Below are positions 1 to 8,221 of a stretch of 64,000 bases of DNA, in pieces (within the stretch, counting starts at the first letter, position 1; each line of letters begins with the position of its first letter). Below the pieces are notes generated by a model, which was not told the origin of the DNA, did no database searches, and saw nothing but the letters and a program-made list of their open reading frames with translations. Made by a program: the position numbers and the translations under genes. Source of the stretch: Akkermansiaceae bacterium (GTDB lineage: Bacteria; Verrucomicrobiota; Verrucomicrobiia; Verrucomicrobiales; Akkermansiaceae); contig CAIXKE010000066.1 of NCBI GenBank assembly GCA_903919975.1, positions 81,479 through 145,478 on the forward strand, in the 5' to 3' direction.

Positions 1-109
1 ACCTTCATTTCCACCGTCGGCACCGTCCAAATTCGCGAGGCAAAAAATCCCCCGCTACTCCGGCAGGAGGTATTTCATGCGTGTGTGGAACACACGATCT
101 TGATCCGAA
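1..109. other. Window edge, no gene assigned
   Basis: This stretch lies beyond the stop codon of the minus-strand cyclophilin gene. One plus-strand frame is open from base 1 to 318, but most of it runs antisense to that gene and I recognise no protein in it. A perfect 7-bp inverted repeat with a 3-base loop (CGTGTGT..ACACACG, bases 80-96) follows the cyclophilin stop and could help end that transcript, although no T-run follows it. An ATG at base 77 with GGAGG upstream opens only an 8-codon frame. Confidence 0.4.
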
Positions 110-2299
110 TTATTCCTGCACCACCCGCAGCCGCAGGAACCTTTTCAGCTGCCCGCCGATCGCTGCAGAATCCCGAATCTTCACCACGGTCCGGTCAGTC
201 TGGTCCACCGCGGAAATCACCTGCGAATGGCCAAATCCATCCGCTGATTTCCAAATTTCGGTCCACGTTCCCGATAGACCGTTATTCGCCTCCACCGCGC
301 AACTCAATCCTTGGGTAAACTTGCGGACCGGGAAGGTCAGCGTCAAAAAACGATCCGCAGGGGCCACTCCGACAATCCCTGAAAAAACCACGCCACTCGC
401 CTGACTCGACAACGCAGGGTTCCCCAAAAACGCGAACTCCTGCAAATTATTCCACCCATCCCCGTCTGGATCCTGCCCCAAACCACTCGCTCCGCCCGGA
501 AAAGAACTCCCCGCTGCCCACGTAGCAAAAGTATTACTGATGTTCACCGTGACGCTTTGAGAAGTCGTAAGATTGTCCAAATCCGTGGCGCTGAGCGTTA
601 CGGTCGTTTGCCCGACGGTTAGACCAACCAGATGAAGCTGTCCACTGACGATGCTCGCTGACGCGACGGCCGGGTTGCTATTTCCGGTAATGCTGTAACT
701 GAGCGTTGGAATCGTTGTGACCGAGTTCATCTTTACCAGTTTCGTCTGATCCATCGTGGCCGGCATACTCGAAACATTCAGAGGGAAATCCGTAAACAAG
801 GTGGCCGTGCCACTGCCGTTGAGAAACAAGTTGTAGTTACCGATCGGCAAATTGCTGATCGCTGTCGCCACCGCCATGCCATCCCCCGCGACCCGGCCGA
901 ACACCGTGAATCCGCCGTTTTGATTATCCAGGTTCGCACGATTGTCTCCCATGCTCACGAAAAACTGGCTGGTGGCGCTATTCGGATCGCCGCCAAGTTT
1001 AGCCATTGAAATCGTTTCTAACACATTTCCGATTCCAGGCTCGTTGACCACCGTGGGATTGGTGACGACGCTGGTGAAGTCACTATCCGTTCCCGCCCCT
1101 TTGAATCCCCCACCTTGGATCACAAAGCCCGCAATGCTCCGGTGAAATGCCACGTCGGTGTATTTCCCGCCATTCACATAACTCATGAAATTCGTCACCG
1201 TGGCGGGAGTCGCCGTATTGAATAAAATGAAATCCATATCGCCGAGCGTGGTACTAACCCGCACTGCGGATTCGGCCTCGGCATCGGTGAAGGTTCCGGC
1301 GAGAGGCGTATCCCGACTCGCCCCTAAAGCAGCCGTCCATGCCGGAATGATCGTGCCGATGACGGGCGCTCCAGCCACCGGGCGGACCCGGATGTAAAAA
1401 GCCTGCGTCAAGACGCCACCATTTGCAAAATTCACCGTGTAGCTCAGCGTGTAATTTCCCACCGCCGGATAAACCCCGCTGAGCACACCGGTGCTCGAGT
1501 CAAAACTCAGACCGCTCGGAACACCGGTCAACGCGCGCGAGACAACTGCGGAGCCACTGCCGGAAAGCTGCGTGAACGTGTGCGAAAACGAAGCACCAGG
1601 CGTGCTGGATGTGCCAGTCTTACTAGTCATACCATCAACGGTGGCCGTCGCGATATTAGATTCGCCGACTCCATTACTGATAGAGCCAAAATAGGGTTGG
1701 ACAATAAAGTTGTATGTCTTGGTCGCCTCGACAGTCGGGGCGGCGATTTGGCAGGCCGTGGTATCCGCACTTACCGACCCGAGATACGAATATTGAGATC
1801 CAAGGGAGCCATCCGCAGGAAGATAGAAAACATTGTATCCTGATTCATTCTGGACGTTAGACCATGAGAGATTAACCGCGGTTTGGCCGGGCACCGGGGC
1901 AGCCGTAAGAGTAAAGACAGTGGTGGTGATGGAACCCGAAGTGGTCGTTGCTGAATAAGCAGATCCATCAGAAGCCGATATTCTAAACTGATAAGTCGTA
2001 TTCGAGGATGCTCCGTTCAATGGAATGCTATAGGATCCTGTGGTAGTGGTGGTATTGGATGACCCCGTCGCCAGAAGAGCAAATTCCCCGCCATTTTCGC
2101 TGTATTCGATTTTCCAATGCGTCTCATCCGTCGAGTTATCATTCCACCTGATGAATATCACAGCGCCTCCCGATGCATCGCCAACGCCGATAGCGACACA
2201 ATTGGTCGGAGCGATCGGGGTAGCCCCCATGGCCATAGACATTCCCGAAAACATCAAAAGGACCAAGCGCCAGAAATTTAAATTCTCAAAAAAGGCCAT
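110..2299 (-). CDS. Secreted cyclophilin-type peptidyl-prolyl isomerase with FN3 and Ig-like domains
   Basis: The product (729 aa) is predicted to be exported. Prolyl cis-trans isomerisation is the known activity of its cyclophilin domain. I chose the internal ATG at 2299 because it is followed at once by a hydrophobic signal peptide (WRLVLLMFSGMSMAMGA). Two fibronectin-III-like segments (about residues 27-215) and a putative Ig segment come next. The cyclophilin core (about 325-500) has FHRSIAGFVIQGGG, NSATSQFFV and FTVFGRV. After another Ig-like segment the C-terminus carries DPDGDGWNNLQEFAF, a tail I associate with secreted Verrucomicrobia proteins. It lies downstream of the giant coiled-coil gene on the same strand, about 150 bp away. 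Cyclophilin domains are usually about 160-180 aa and free-standing, so this is a mosaic surface or periplasmic protein. The substrate is unknown. Confidence 0.85.
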   Translation of the reverse strand: MAFFENLNFWRLVLLMFSGMSMAMGATPIAPTNCVAIGVGDASGGAVIFIRWNDNSTDETHWKIEYSENGGEFALLATGSSNTTTTTGSYSIPLNGASSNTTYQFRISASDGSAYSATTTSGSITTTVFTLTAAPVPGQTAVNLSWSNVQNESGYNVFYLPADGSLGSQYSYLGSVSADTTACQIAAPTVEATKTYNFIVQPYFGSISNGVGESNIATATVDGMTSKTGTSSTPGASFSHTFTQLSGSGSAVVSRALTGVPSGLSFDSSTGVLSGVYPAVGNYTLSYTVNFANGGVLTQAFYIRVRPVAGAPVIGTIIPAWTAALGASRDTPLAGTFTDAEAESAVRVSTTLGDMDFILFNTATPATVTNFMSYVNGGKYTDVAFHRSIAGFVIQGGGFKGAGTDSDFTSVVTNPTVVNEPGIGNVLETISMAKLGGDPNSATSQFFVSMGDNRANLDNQNGGFTVFGRVAGDGMAVATAISNLPIGNYNLFLNGSGTATLFTDFPLNVSSMPATMDQTKLVKMNSVTTIPTLSYSITGNSNPAVASASIVSGQLHLVGLTVGQTTVTLSATDLDNLTTSQSVTVNISNTFATWAAGSSFPGGASGLGQDPDGDGWNNLQEFAFLGNPALSSQASGVVFSGIVGVAPADRFLTLTFPVRKFTQGLSCAVEANNGLSGTWTEIWKSADGFGHSQVISAVDQTDRTVVKIRDSAAIGGQLKRFLRLRVVQE

Positions 2300-2451
2300 G
2301 AATGAGGTTGATACGCAATGGGTTACGCGACATAAAGGCACTGAAATCACAGACCTAAAGTCAATCCGATAATCCTGCCGGTGGGCATTTCAAACACCAA
2401 TCACGCATCCCGCCATAAGCAAACTCCCGGAAAAAAACAGTGAACTCATGC

Positions 2452-5400
2452 TCAAGGTTTGCTGAAAACCTCGTTTTCCTTGCTCCACAATTCCGCACAT
2501 TCGTAAACCGGCTTCCAATGATCCATGCCGATGGTCCAGATCATTTTGAGCGGTGGCTTGATGGTGATATCATCGATCTTTTGCTTGAGCCCTTCCACAT
2601 CAACGGGCCCCACGACTTCGCCTTTAAAGACATAATACCATTCGCCGACCCGGCCTTCGGCGACTGGAATCGGAAGTCCCATGGCAGCGGCATTGAAACG
2701 TTGCGCACGGGCGGCGGCGCGCTCGGCGATCATCGCTTTGGTTTCCTCCTCAGCTCTTGCCTCGGCTTCCTCTTCCTTCTTGACCTTGATTTTTTCCTCC
2801 TCCGCCCATGCTTTGGCTTCTTCTTCCCTCCTGATTCTGCCTTCTTCAGCAGCTTGGGTCTGTTCGTCGCGAGCTTTGGTAGGCGCAGAGTCTTCGGCTT
2901 GGGGAGCGACTCCCAGCGATGCCCTCTCCTCCACGGCACCTATGACCTTGGTGGTCTCTTCGGCTATAACACGGATCAACGCGGCCTCGGATTCAGCCTC
3001 CTTGCGGGCGTTTTCCGTCGCTATCTTCAATTCTTCGCGGGCTTTGGCCCGGATGGCCGCCAATTCCTGCTCGGTGTTTTGGCGTGCTTGTTCGATGGCG
3101 GATTTGAGTTCCTCCTGAGCCTGGGCCCGCATGGCGGCAAGTTCGGCGATCGCCTCTTGGCGCGCCTGCTCTGCGGCGGCGGCCTGTGCGGCGGCGACTT
3201 TCGCCTGTTCCTCGGCGAGCTGTTTGGTCGCGAGGATGGAGCGCTCTTCCTGTTCGGCCCGTTGTTTGGCCAAAGCCAGGGCCTTGGCCTCCTCCTCGAC
3301 GTGGGCTTTCGCTGTCGCAGCGGCATTGGCATGGGCAGCGGCCTCCATTCGTGCTTGGTCCGCAGCAGCGGCCGCGGCTTTGGCATCTTCTTCGGCTTTA
3401 GCACGGATGGCCGCCAATTCCTGTTCGGAATTGTGGCGTGCTTGTTCGATAGCAGCCTTGAGTTCCACTTGGGCTTTTGCGCGGATGGCGGCTACTTCAG
3501 CCGTCGCCTCTTGGCGCGCCTGCTCAGCAGCGGCTTGGGCGGCGGCAGCACGTTCTTCCTCCTCGGCACGTGCTTTCACGGCGGCAACGGCTTCAGCTTG
3601 GGCGGCGGCCTCCAGACGGGCCTTCTCCGCCGCCCGCACATCCTCCTCGGCTCTAATACGGATGGATGCGGCTTCGGCCTCCGCTTCCTTGCGGGCATTT
3701 TCCGCCGCAGTCTTCGCCTCTTCGCGGGCATTGGCCCGGATGGCCGCTAATTCCAGTTCCGTATTGTGATGGGCTTGTTCGATGGCGGCCTTGAGTTCCT
3801 CTTGGGCTTTTGCGCGGATGGCGGCAAGTTCGGCAGTCGCCTCCTGGCGTGCCCGCTCGGCTGCTGCTTGTGACGCGGCTGCATGTTCTGCGGCGGCTTT
3901 TGCCTGCTCCTCGGCGATCCGTTTGGCCGCGGCGGCGGCGCGCTCTTGCTGCTCGATCCGCTGTTTGGCCAAAGCGAGCGCTCTAGCGTCCTCCTCGGCA
4001 TGTGCTTTCACCGCGGCAGCAGCTTCTGCCTGGGCGGCGGCCTCCATTCGTGCTTGCCCCGCAGCAGCGGCCGCAGCTTTGACCTCCACCTCGGCTTTGG
4101 CGCGGATGGATGCGGCCTCAGATTCCGCCTCTTCGCTGGCCTTGGCACGGATTGCCGCTAATTCCTGATCGGTATTTCGGCGTGCTTGTTCGATAGCGGC
4201 CTTGAGTTCCTCTTGGGCTTTTGCGCGTATAGAGGCAACTTCAGCCGTCGCCTCATGACGCGCCTGCTCGATCAACGACTTGGCGCTTTGCTCCGCCTCG
4301 GCAGATAGAAAAGCAGACTTTGCCTCGGCTTCGAGGCGTGCTTTTTCGACAATATCCCGCGCTTTTTTTTCGGCTTCGACTTTTTCGGCTTCGGCTTTTT
4401 CCGCCGCAGCTTGAGCGGCGGCAGCGTGTTCCGCAGCGGTTTTGGCCTGCTCTTCGGCGAGTTGTTTGGACGCGGCGGCGGCTCGTTCTTCCTCCTCGGT
4501 CCGCTGTTTGGCCTGCGCCATAGCCTTGGTTTCCTTCTCGGCATGGGCTTTCGCGGCAGCGGCAGCTTCGGCCTGAGCAGCGGCTTCCAGACGGGTATTC
4601 TCCGCCGCGGCGGTCGCCGACCGGGCATACTCCTCGGCTTTGGCACGGATCAGAGAGGCCTCGGACTCCGCCTCCTTACGGGCGCTATCCGCCGCTGCCT
4701 CCGCATCTTCGCTAGCCTTGGCCCGGATTGCCGCTAATTCCTGATCGGTATTTCGGCGTGCTTGTTCGATGGCAGCCTTGAGTTCTTCTTGGGCTTTTGC
4801 GCGGATGGCGGCAACTTCAGCCGTCGCCTCATGACGCGCCTGCTCGATCAACGACTTGGCGCTTTGCTCCGCCTCGGCAGATAGGGCGTCCGCCTTCGCT
4901 TCAGCCTCGAGGCGTGCTTTTTCGACAATATCCCGCGCTTTTTTTTCGGCTTCGACTTTTTCGGCTTCGGCTTTTTCGGCTTCGGCTTTTTCGGCTTCGG
5001 CTTTTTCCGCCGCAGCTTGAGCGGCGGCAGCGTGTTCCGCAGCGGATTTGGCCTGCTCTTCGGCGAGTTGTTTGGACGCGGCGGCGGCTCGTTCTTCCTC
5101 CTCGGTCCGCTGTTTGGCCTGCGCCATAGCCTTGGTTTCCTTCTCGGCATGGGCTTTCGCCGCCGCGGCAGCTTCGGCCTGAGCGGCGGCTTCCAGACGG
5201 GCATTCTCCGCCGCGGCGGTCGCCGCCCGGGCATACTCCTCGGCTTTGGCACGGATCAGAGCGGCCTCGGACTCCGCCTCCTTGCGGGCGCTATCCGCCG
5301 CTGCCTCCGCCTCTTCGCTGGCCTTGGCCCGGATTGCAGCCATTTCCTGTTCGGTCTTGTAGCGTGCCTGTTCGATGGCGGCCTTGAGTTCCTCTTGGGC

Positions 5401-7734
5401 TTTGGCGCGGATGGCGGCAACTTCGGCTGTCGCCTCTTGGCGTGCCTTTTCCGCAGCGGCAGCCTGTTCCTCAGCGGCTCTGGCATACTCCTCGGCGAGC
5501 CGCTTGGCGGCGGCGACGGCACGCTCTTCCTCCTCGGTCCGTTGCTTGGCCAGAGCAAATGCCTTGGCCTCCTCCTCAGCGCGGACTTTTGCGGCGGCGG
5601 CAGCTTTGGCTTCCTCTTCGGCGCGGGCTATTGCAGCTGCAGCGGCTTTGGCTAATTCTTCGGCACGATGGAGCGTCGCCTCTGCTTTGAGTCGTTCCTC
5701 GGCTTCCAACTGCTGGGCCTTGATTCGCTTGGTTTCTTCTTCGAGTCGTTTCCTTTCCTCCTCCGCCTTCGCTTCCTCCTCCGCACGTTGTCTGGAGATC
5801 TCGGCAGCCTTGGCTTTTTTCTCCTCCTCCGCACGATCTCTCGCCGCAGCTTCTTCGGCGGCTTTGATAGCAGCTTCTTCGGCGGCCTTTACCGCGGCTT
5901 CCGCAGCAACCTCTGCGGCTGCTTTCGCGGCAGCTTCTGCCGCAGCTTTCTCGGTGGCTTCTACCGCAGGTTTAACTGGGCTGACCTTCGGGGGGGCCGA
6001 CGGAATCAGGATTTTTCTGACTCCCGGTTTCGGAGTGACTGCCGCTGGCGGCGCTTCAGTCAGTGGCTGGCCATCTATGTTAACGGCGTCCTCTTCCACA
6101 AGTTTCGCAGCTGGGATCTCAGCGGCTCCAGCCACAGATTGAACCGGACTAACCTTCACGGTCGCTGCCGGAAAGAGAATCCTTTTGATTCCCGGTTTCG
6201 GGATGGTTGCTGCCAGCGTTGCGGACCGCTGCGGTCCGTTTGTCATGACGGCAGATTCTTCCGCAGCTGGAGTCTCTTCGACTTTAACTGCAGTTTGAAC
6301 CGAACTGACCTTCACCGGCGCTGCGGGGAAAAGGATTTGTTTGATTCCCGGTTTCGGAGTGACTGCTGCTGACGGCCTTTCGGGCTGTGGCGGCACAATT
6401 GCCTTGGCGGCGGGTTTGGCATCCTGGCCACCAGAAGCCCCATAAGTGGAGTCGAAGCGGCGGTATTTCAGAGCGACGCGGTCCGCAGGGATTGTGACGG
6501 CGGGTGGTGGGGTAATCTTGGCGTCCTTTTTCGCGAACTGCTGATAAAGATCGTTATGGAGTTCCTCCCCTTTGACCTGCTTGAGCGTAGAAACCACGAT
6601 GGGGGGCATCTGAAAATCAGTCCCGAGGCCTTCCATAGGGTCGATCGAAGGCCATGGCAGGTCTCCTAGAGAAGGACGTAGCTCCTTAAAATTCCCCCAC
6701 AGAAATCGCGCGTCGTCCGTCCACAGAATGAAGTGTTCAAGGTCGGGATTGACCAGATTAGGATCTGCCTCAAGGGCCGCGCCGTAGAAGCGTGCCGATT
6801 GCAGAACCATGCCGTGGTGTAGGAGGGCATTGGCCAAGCCCATGTTTTGCACAGCCTTTCCGCGGTTTTGTTCAAGAACCGCAGTGAGCAGGCGGATGGC
6901 CTTCCGAGGTTGGTCCCTGGCAAGGATCCGGGCGGCAAACGCAAGGTCGAGGTCGATGCTTGGTATCGGGTCAGACTCCCAGATAAGGGCGGCGGCTTCA
7001 CGGTATTCACCGTGATCGTAGAGCATGTGAGTCAACTGCTGGCGCGTATCCCAGTCGCCTGAATTTGCCGCCAGCTTTTGGCGCAGGACCTCGCTGCCGG
7101 CAAGCAGCTGATCGCGGGAGACGCCTAGGGCTGCCCCAGAGGCTGAAGATGGAGAGAGAGGCATCACGCCATCGATCGGCTTGAGCTTGGGAACCGCGAT
7201 GGGAGTGGTATGTTGGCTAACGCGGCTGGTGAGCGAGAGAGCTTCCCTCGAATCGCGCGTCATCCATGGCAGTTCGCCGAGTTGCGGACTATGGCCCTTC
7301 AAGCCTCCCCACATCGATTGTTCGTCGTCGCTCCAGAGCATGAAATGTTCCAGCTCAGGACTGACGAGTTGCGGATTGGTTTCAAGGGCCGCGCCGTAGA
7401 AGCGTGCCGATTGCAGAACCATGCCGTTGTAAAGGAGAGCGTTGGCCATTCCCATGTTTTGCTCGGCCTTGTCGCGGTTTTGTTCGAGAACCCCAGTAAG
7501 CAAGCGGATGGCCTTACGGGGCTGGTCTTTAGCAAGGATCCGGGCAGCTGATGCGAGGTCGAGGTCTGTGGCCGGAATTTCGTTCGCCTCCCAGATGAGC
7601 GCGGAGGCTTTATGGAGAGTTCCCTGATCGTAAAGCAAGCACGCCACCTGATGGCGTGCATCCCAATCCGCTGGGTTGGCTTTCAATCTCTCGCGTAGAG
7701 GTTTTTCTTCGATGAGGTTTAGTTCGGGACTCAC
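2452..7734 (-). CDS. Giant Ala/Glu/Lys-rich coiled-coil protein with TPR-like repeats and C-terminal GYF_2 domain
   Basis: The product is 1760 aa with a GTG start at 7734; the first folded repeat begins immediately, and no better start is visible. Residues about 1-145 and 205-350 are two related TPR-like repeats that share blocks such as ARDQPRKAIRLLT and SARFYGAALE. Three linkers beginning PKPG[IV] follow, each with an 'ILFPAA'-type motif. Residues about 600-1690 form a continuous Ala/Glu/Lys coiled coil of the TolA type. The last 60 residues (EWYYVFKGEVVGPVDVEGL..) match the GYF_2/DUF4339 fold. There is no signal peptide or membrane segment, so a cytoplasmic scaffold is the simplest reading. 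The rod contains a tandem duplication of about 576 bp and 15-bp repeats encoding AEAEK. The role is unknown. The opposite strand carries long false ORFs caused by the biased composition. Confidence 0.8.
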   Translation of the reverse strand: MSPELNLIEEKPLRERLKANPADWDARHQVACLLYDQGTLHKASALIWEANEIPATDLDLASAARILAKDQPRKAIRLLTGVLEQNRDKAEQNMGMANALLYNGMVLQSARFYGAALETNPQLVSPELEHFMLWSDDEQSMWGGLKGHSPQLGELPWMTRDSREALSLTSRVSQHTTPIAVPKLKPIDGVMPLSPSSASGAALGVSRDQLLAGSEVLRQKLAANSGDWDTRQQLTHMLYDHGEYREAAALIWESDPIPSIDLDLAFAARILARDQPRKAIRLLTAVLEQNRGKAVQNMGLANALLHHGMVLQSARFYGAALEADPNLVNPDLEHFILWTDDARFLWGNFKELRPSLGDLPWPSIDPMEGLGTDFQMPPIVVSTLKQVKGEELHNDLYQQFAKKDAKITPPPAVTIPADRVALKYRRFDSTYGASGGQDAKPAAKAIVPPQPERPSAAVTPKPGIKQILFPAAPVKVSSVQTAVKVEETPAAEESAVMTNGPQRSATLAATIPKPGIKRILFPAATVKVSPVQSVAGAAEIPAAKLVEEDAVNIDGQPLTEAPPAAVTPKPGVRKILIPSAPPKVSPVKPAVEATEKAAAEAAAKAAAEVAAEAAVKAAEEAAIKAAEEAAARDRAEEEKKAKAAEISRQRAEEEAKAEEERKRLEEETKRIKAQQLEAEERLKAEATLHRAEELAKAAAAAIARAEEEAKAAAAAKVRAEEEAKAFALAKQRTEEEERAVAAAKRLAEEYARAAEEQAAAAEKARQEATAEVAAIRAKAQEELKAAIEQARYKTEQEMAAIRAKASEEAEAAADSARKEAESEAALIRAKAEEYARAATAAAENARLEAAAQAEAAAAAKAHAEKETKAMAQAKQRTEEEERAAAASKQLAEEQAKSAAEHAAAAQAAAEKAEAEKAEAEKAEAEKVEAEKKARDIVEKARLEAEAKADALSAEAEQSAKSLIEQARHEATAEVAAIRAKAQEELKAAIEQARRNTDQELAAIRAKASEDAEAAADSARKEAESEASLIRAKAEEYARSATAAAENTRLEAAAQAEAAAAAKAHAEKETKAMAQAKQRTEEEERAAAASKQLAEEQAKTAAEHAAAAQAAAEKAEAEKVEAEKKARDIVEKARLEAEAKSAFLSAEAEQSAKSLIEQARHEATAEVASIRAKAQEELKAAIEQARRNTDQELAAIRAKASEEAESEAASIRAKAEVEVKAAAAAAGQARMEAAAQAEAAAAVKAHAEEDARALALAKQRIEQQERAAAAAKRIAEEQAKAAAEHAAASQAAAERARQEATAELAAIRAKAQEELKAAIEQAHHNTELELAAIRANAREEAKTAAENARKEAEAEAASIRIRAEEDVRAAEKARLEAAAQAEAVAAVKARAEEEERAAAAQAAAEQARQEATAEVAAIRAKAQVELKAAIEQARHNSEQELAAIRAKAEEDAKAAAAAADQARMEAAAHANAAATAKAHVEEEAKALALAKQRAEQEERSILATKQLAEEQAKVAAAQAAAAEQARQEAIAELAAMRAQAQEELKSAIEQARQNTEQELAAIRAKAREELKIATENARKEAESEAALIRVIAEETTKVIGAVEERASLGVAPQAEDSAPTKARDEQTQAAEEGRIRREEEAKAWAEEEKIKVKKEEEAEARAEEETKAMIAERAAARAQRFNAAAMGLPIPVAEGRVGEWYYVFKGEVVGPVDVEGLKQKIDDITIKPPLKMIWTIGMDHWKPVYECAELWSKENEVFSKP
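4120..5335. repeat. Tandem duplication, period about 576 bp, inside the giant coiled-coil gene
   Basis: Two consecutive copies are nearly identical over long runs. For example, CTGATCGGTATTTCGGCG occurs at 4165 and again at 4741, exactly 192 codons apart, so the frame is kept. The second copy has extra 15-bp units (CTTTTTCGGCTTCGG on the plus strand, encoding AEAEK), which makes this a likely length-variable region. A third, more diverged copy follows near 5353. Confidence 0.8.
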
Positions 7735-8221
7735 GGTTTAAGTAGGCGCATAAAGGTTTGTTTTTTAACATTCACAGTGATCGGATCTTCCTCAAATATT
7801 ATGGGAAGCGTGGTCATTTTGCAAATCCGTCATCATTTTTACACCCAATTAGTGAGATTTTAAGATTTTTCCATACGCCAGTATACAGCATTGGGGGAAT
7901 GCGGGGGGGATATTGGACAAACGGGACAATGCGTGCGCCCGGGAGAGAGCGGAGTCCAGTAGGTTTTTCAAATATGTGATGATATTCACGATCTAATGAA
8001 CTTTATACAGCCTTAAGTCAGGCGCTGGATGGCTTACGCGAAAACTGGAGGTCTGCCACCATGGCGTTTGGATTGCTCCACGCGCCTGACGCATGCCTTA
8101 TCGTTGGGTTGCACGGATGCCGGAATCGCGGAAAATTGGCTCATCTTCCGGTATTTCGTCTCATTTTTGTCGGGGAATCCCGCTTGCCCCTCGACTGTCT
8201 TGTGCCTAGTGTTCCATCTCC
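7735..8221. promoter_or_regulatory. Divergent intergenic region (487 bp)
   Basis: This gap separates the minus-strand giant coiled-coil gene from the plus-strand coiled-coil/TPR gene, so it should hold promoters for both. It is AT-rich between about 7740 and 7900 and closer to gene composition after 8030. The plus-strand ORF beginning at 8029 runs into the next gene in another frame and looks like a shadow. I could not identify convincing -35/-10 pairs or operators. Confidence 0.35.

Noticed and set aside
80-96. Strong intrinsic terminator after the cyclophilin gene
   Set aside because: The stem is short (7 bp) and no T-run follows on the minus strand.
1-318. Open plus frame from the window edge
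   Set aside because: Mostly antisense to the cyclophilin gene, Pro/Arg-rich, and without recognisable protein sequence.
2440-6372. Long plus-strand ORFs (for example 2440..3750, 5017..5655, 5375..6142) with Phe/Leu/Gly- or Ala/Ser-rich translations
   Set aside because: They are antisense shadows of the Ala/Glu/Lys coiled-coil gene; the repeats and composition keep other frames open.
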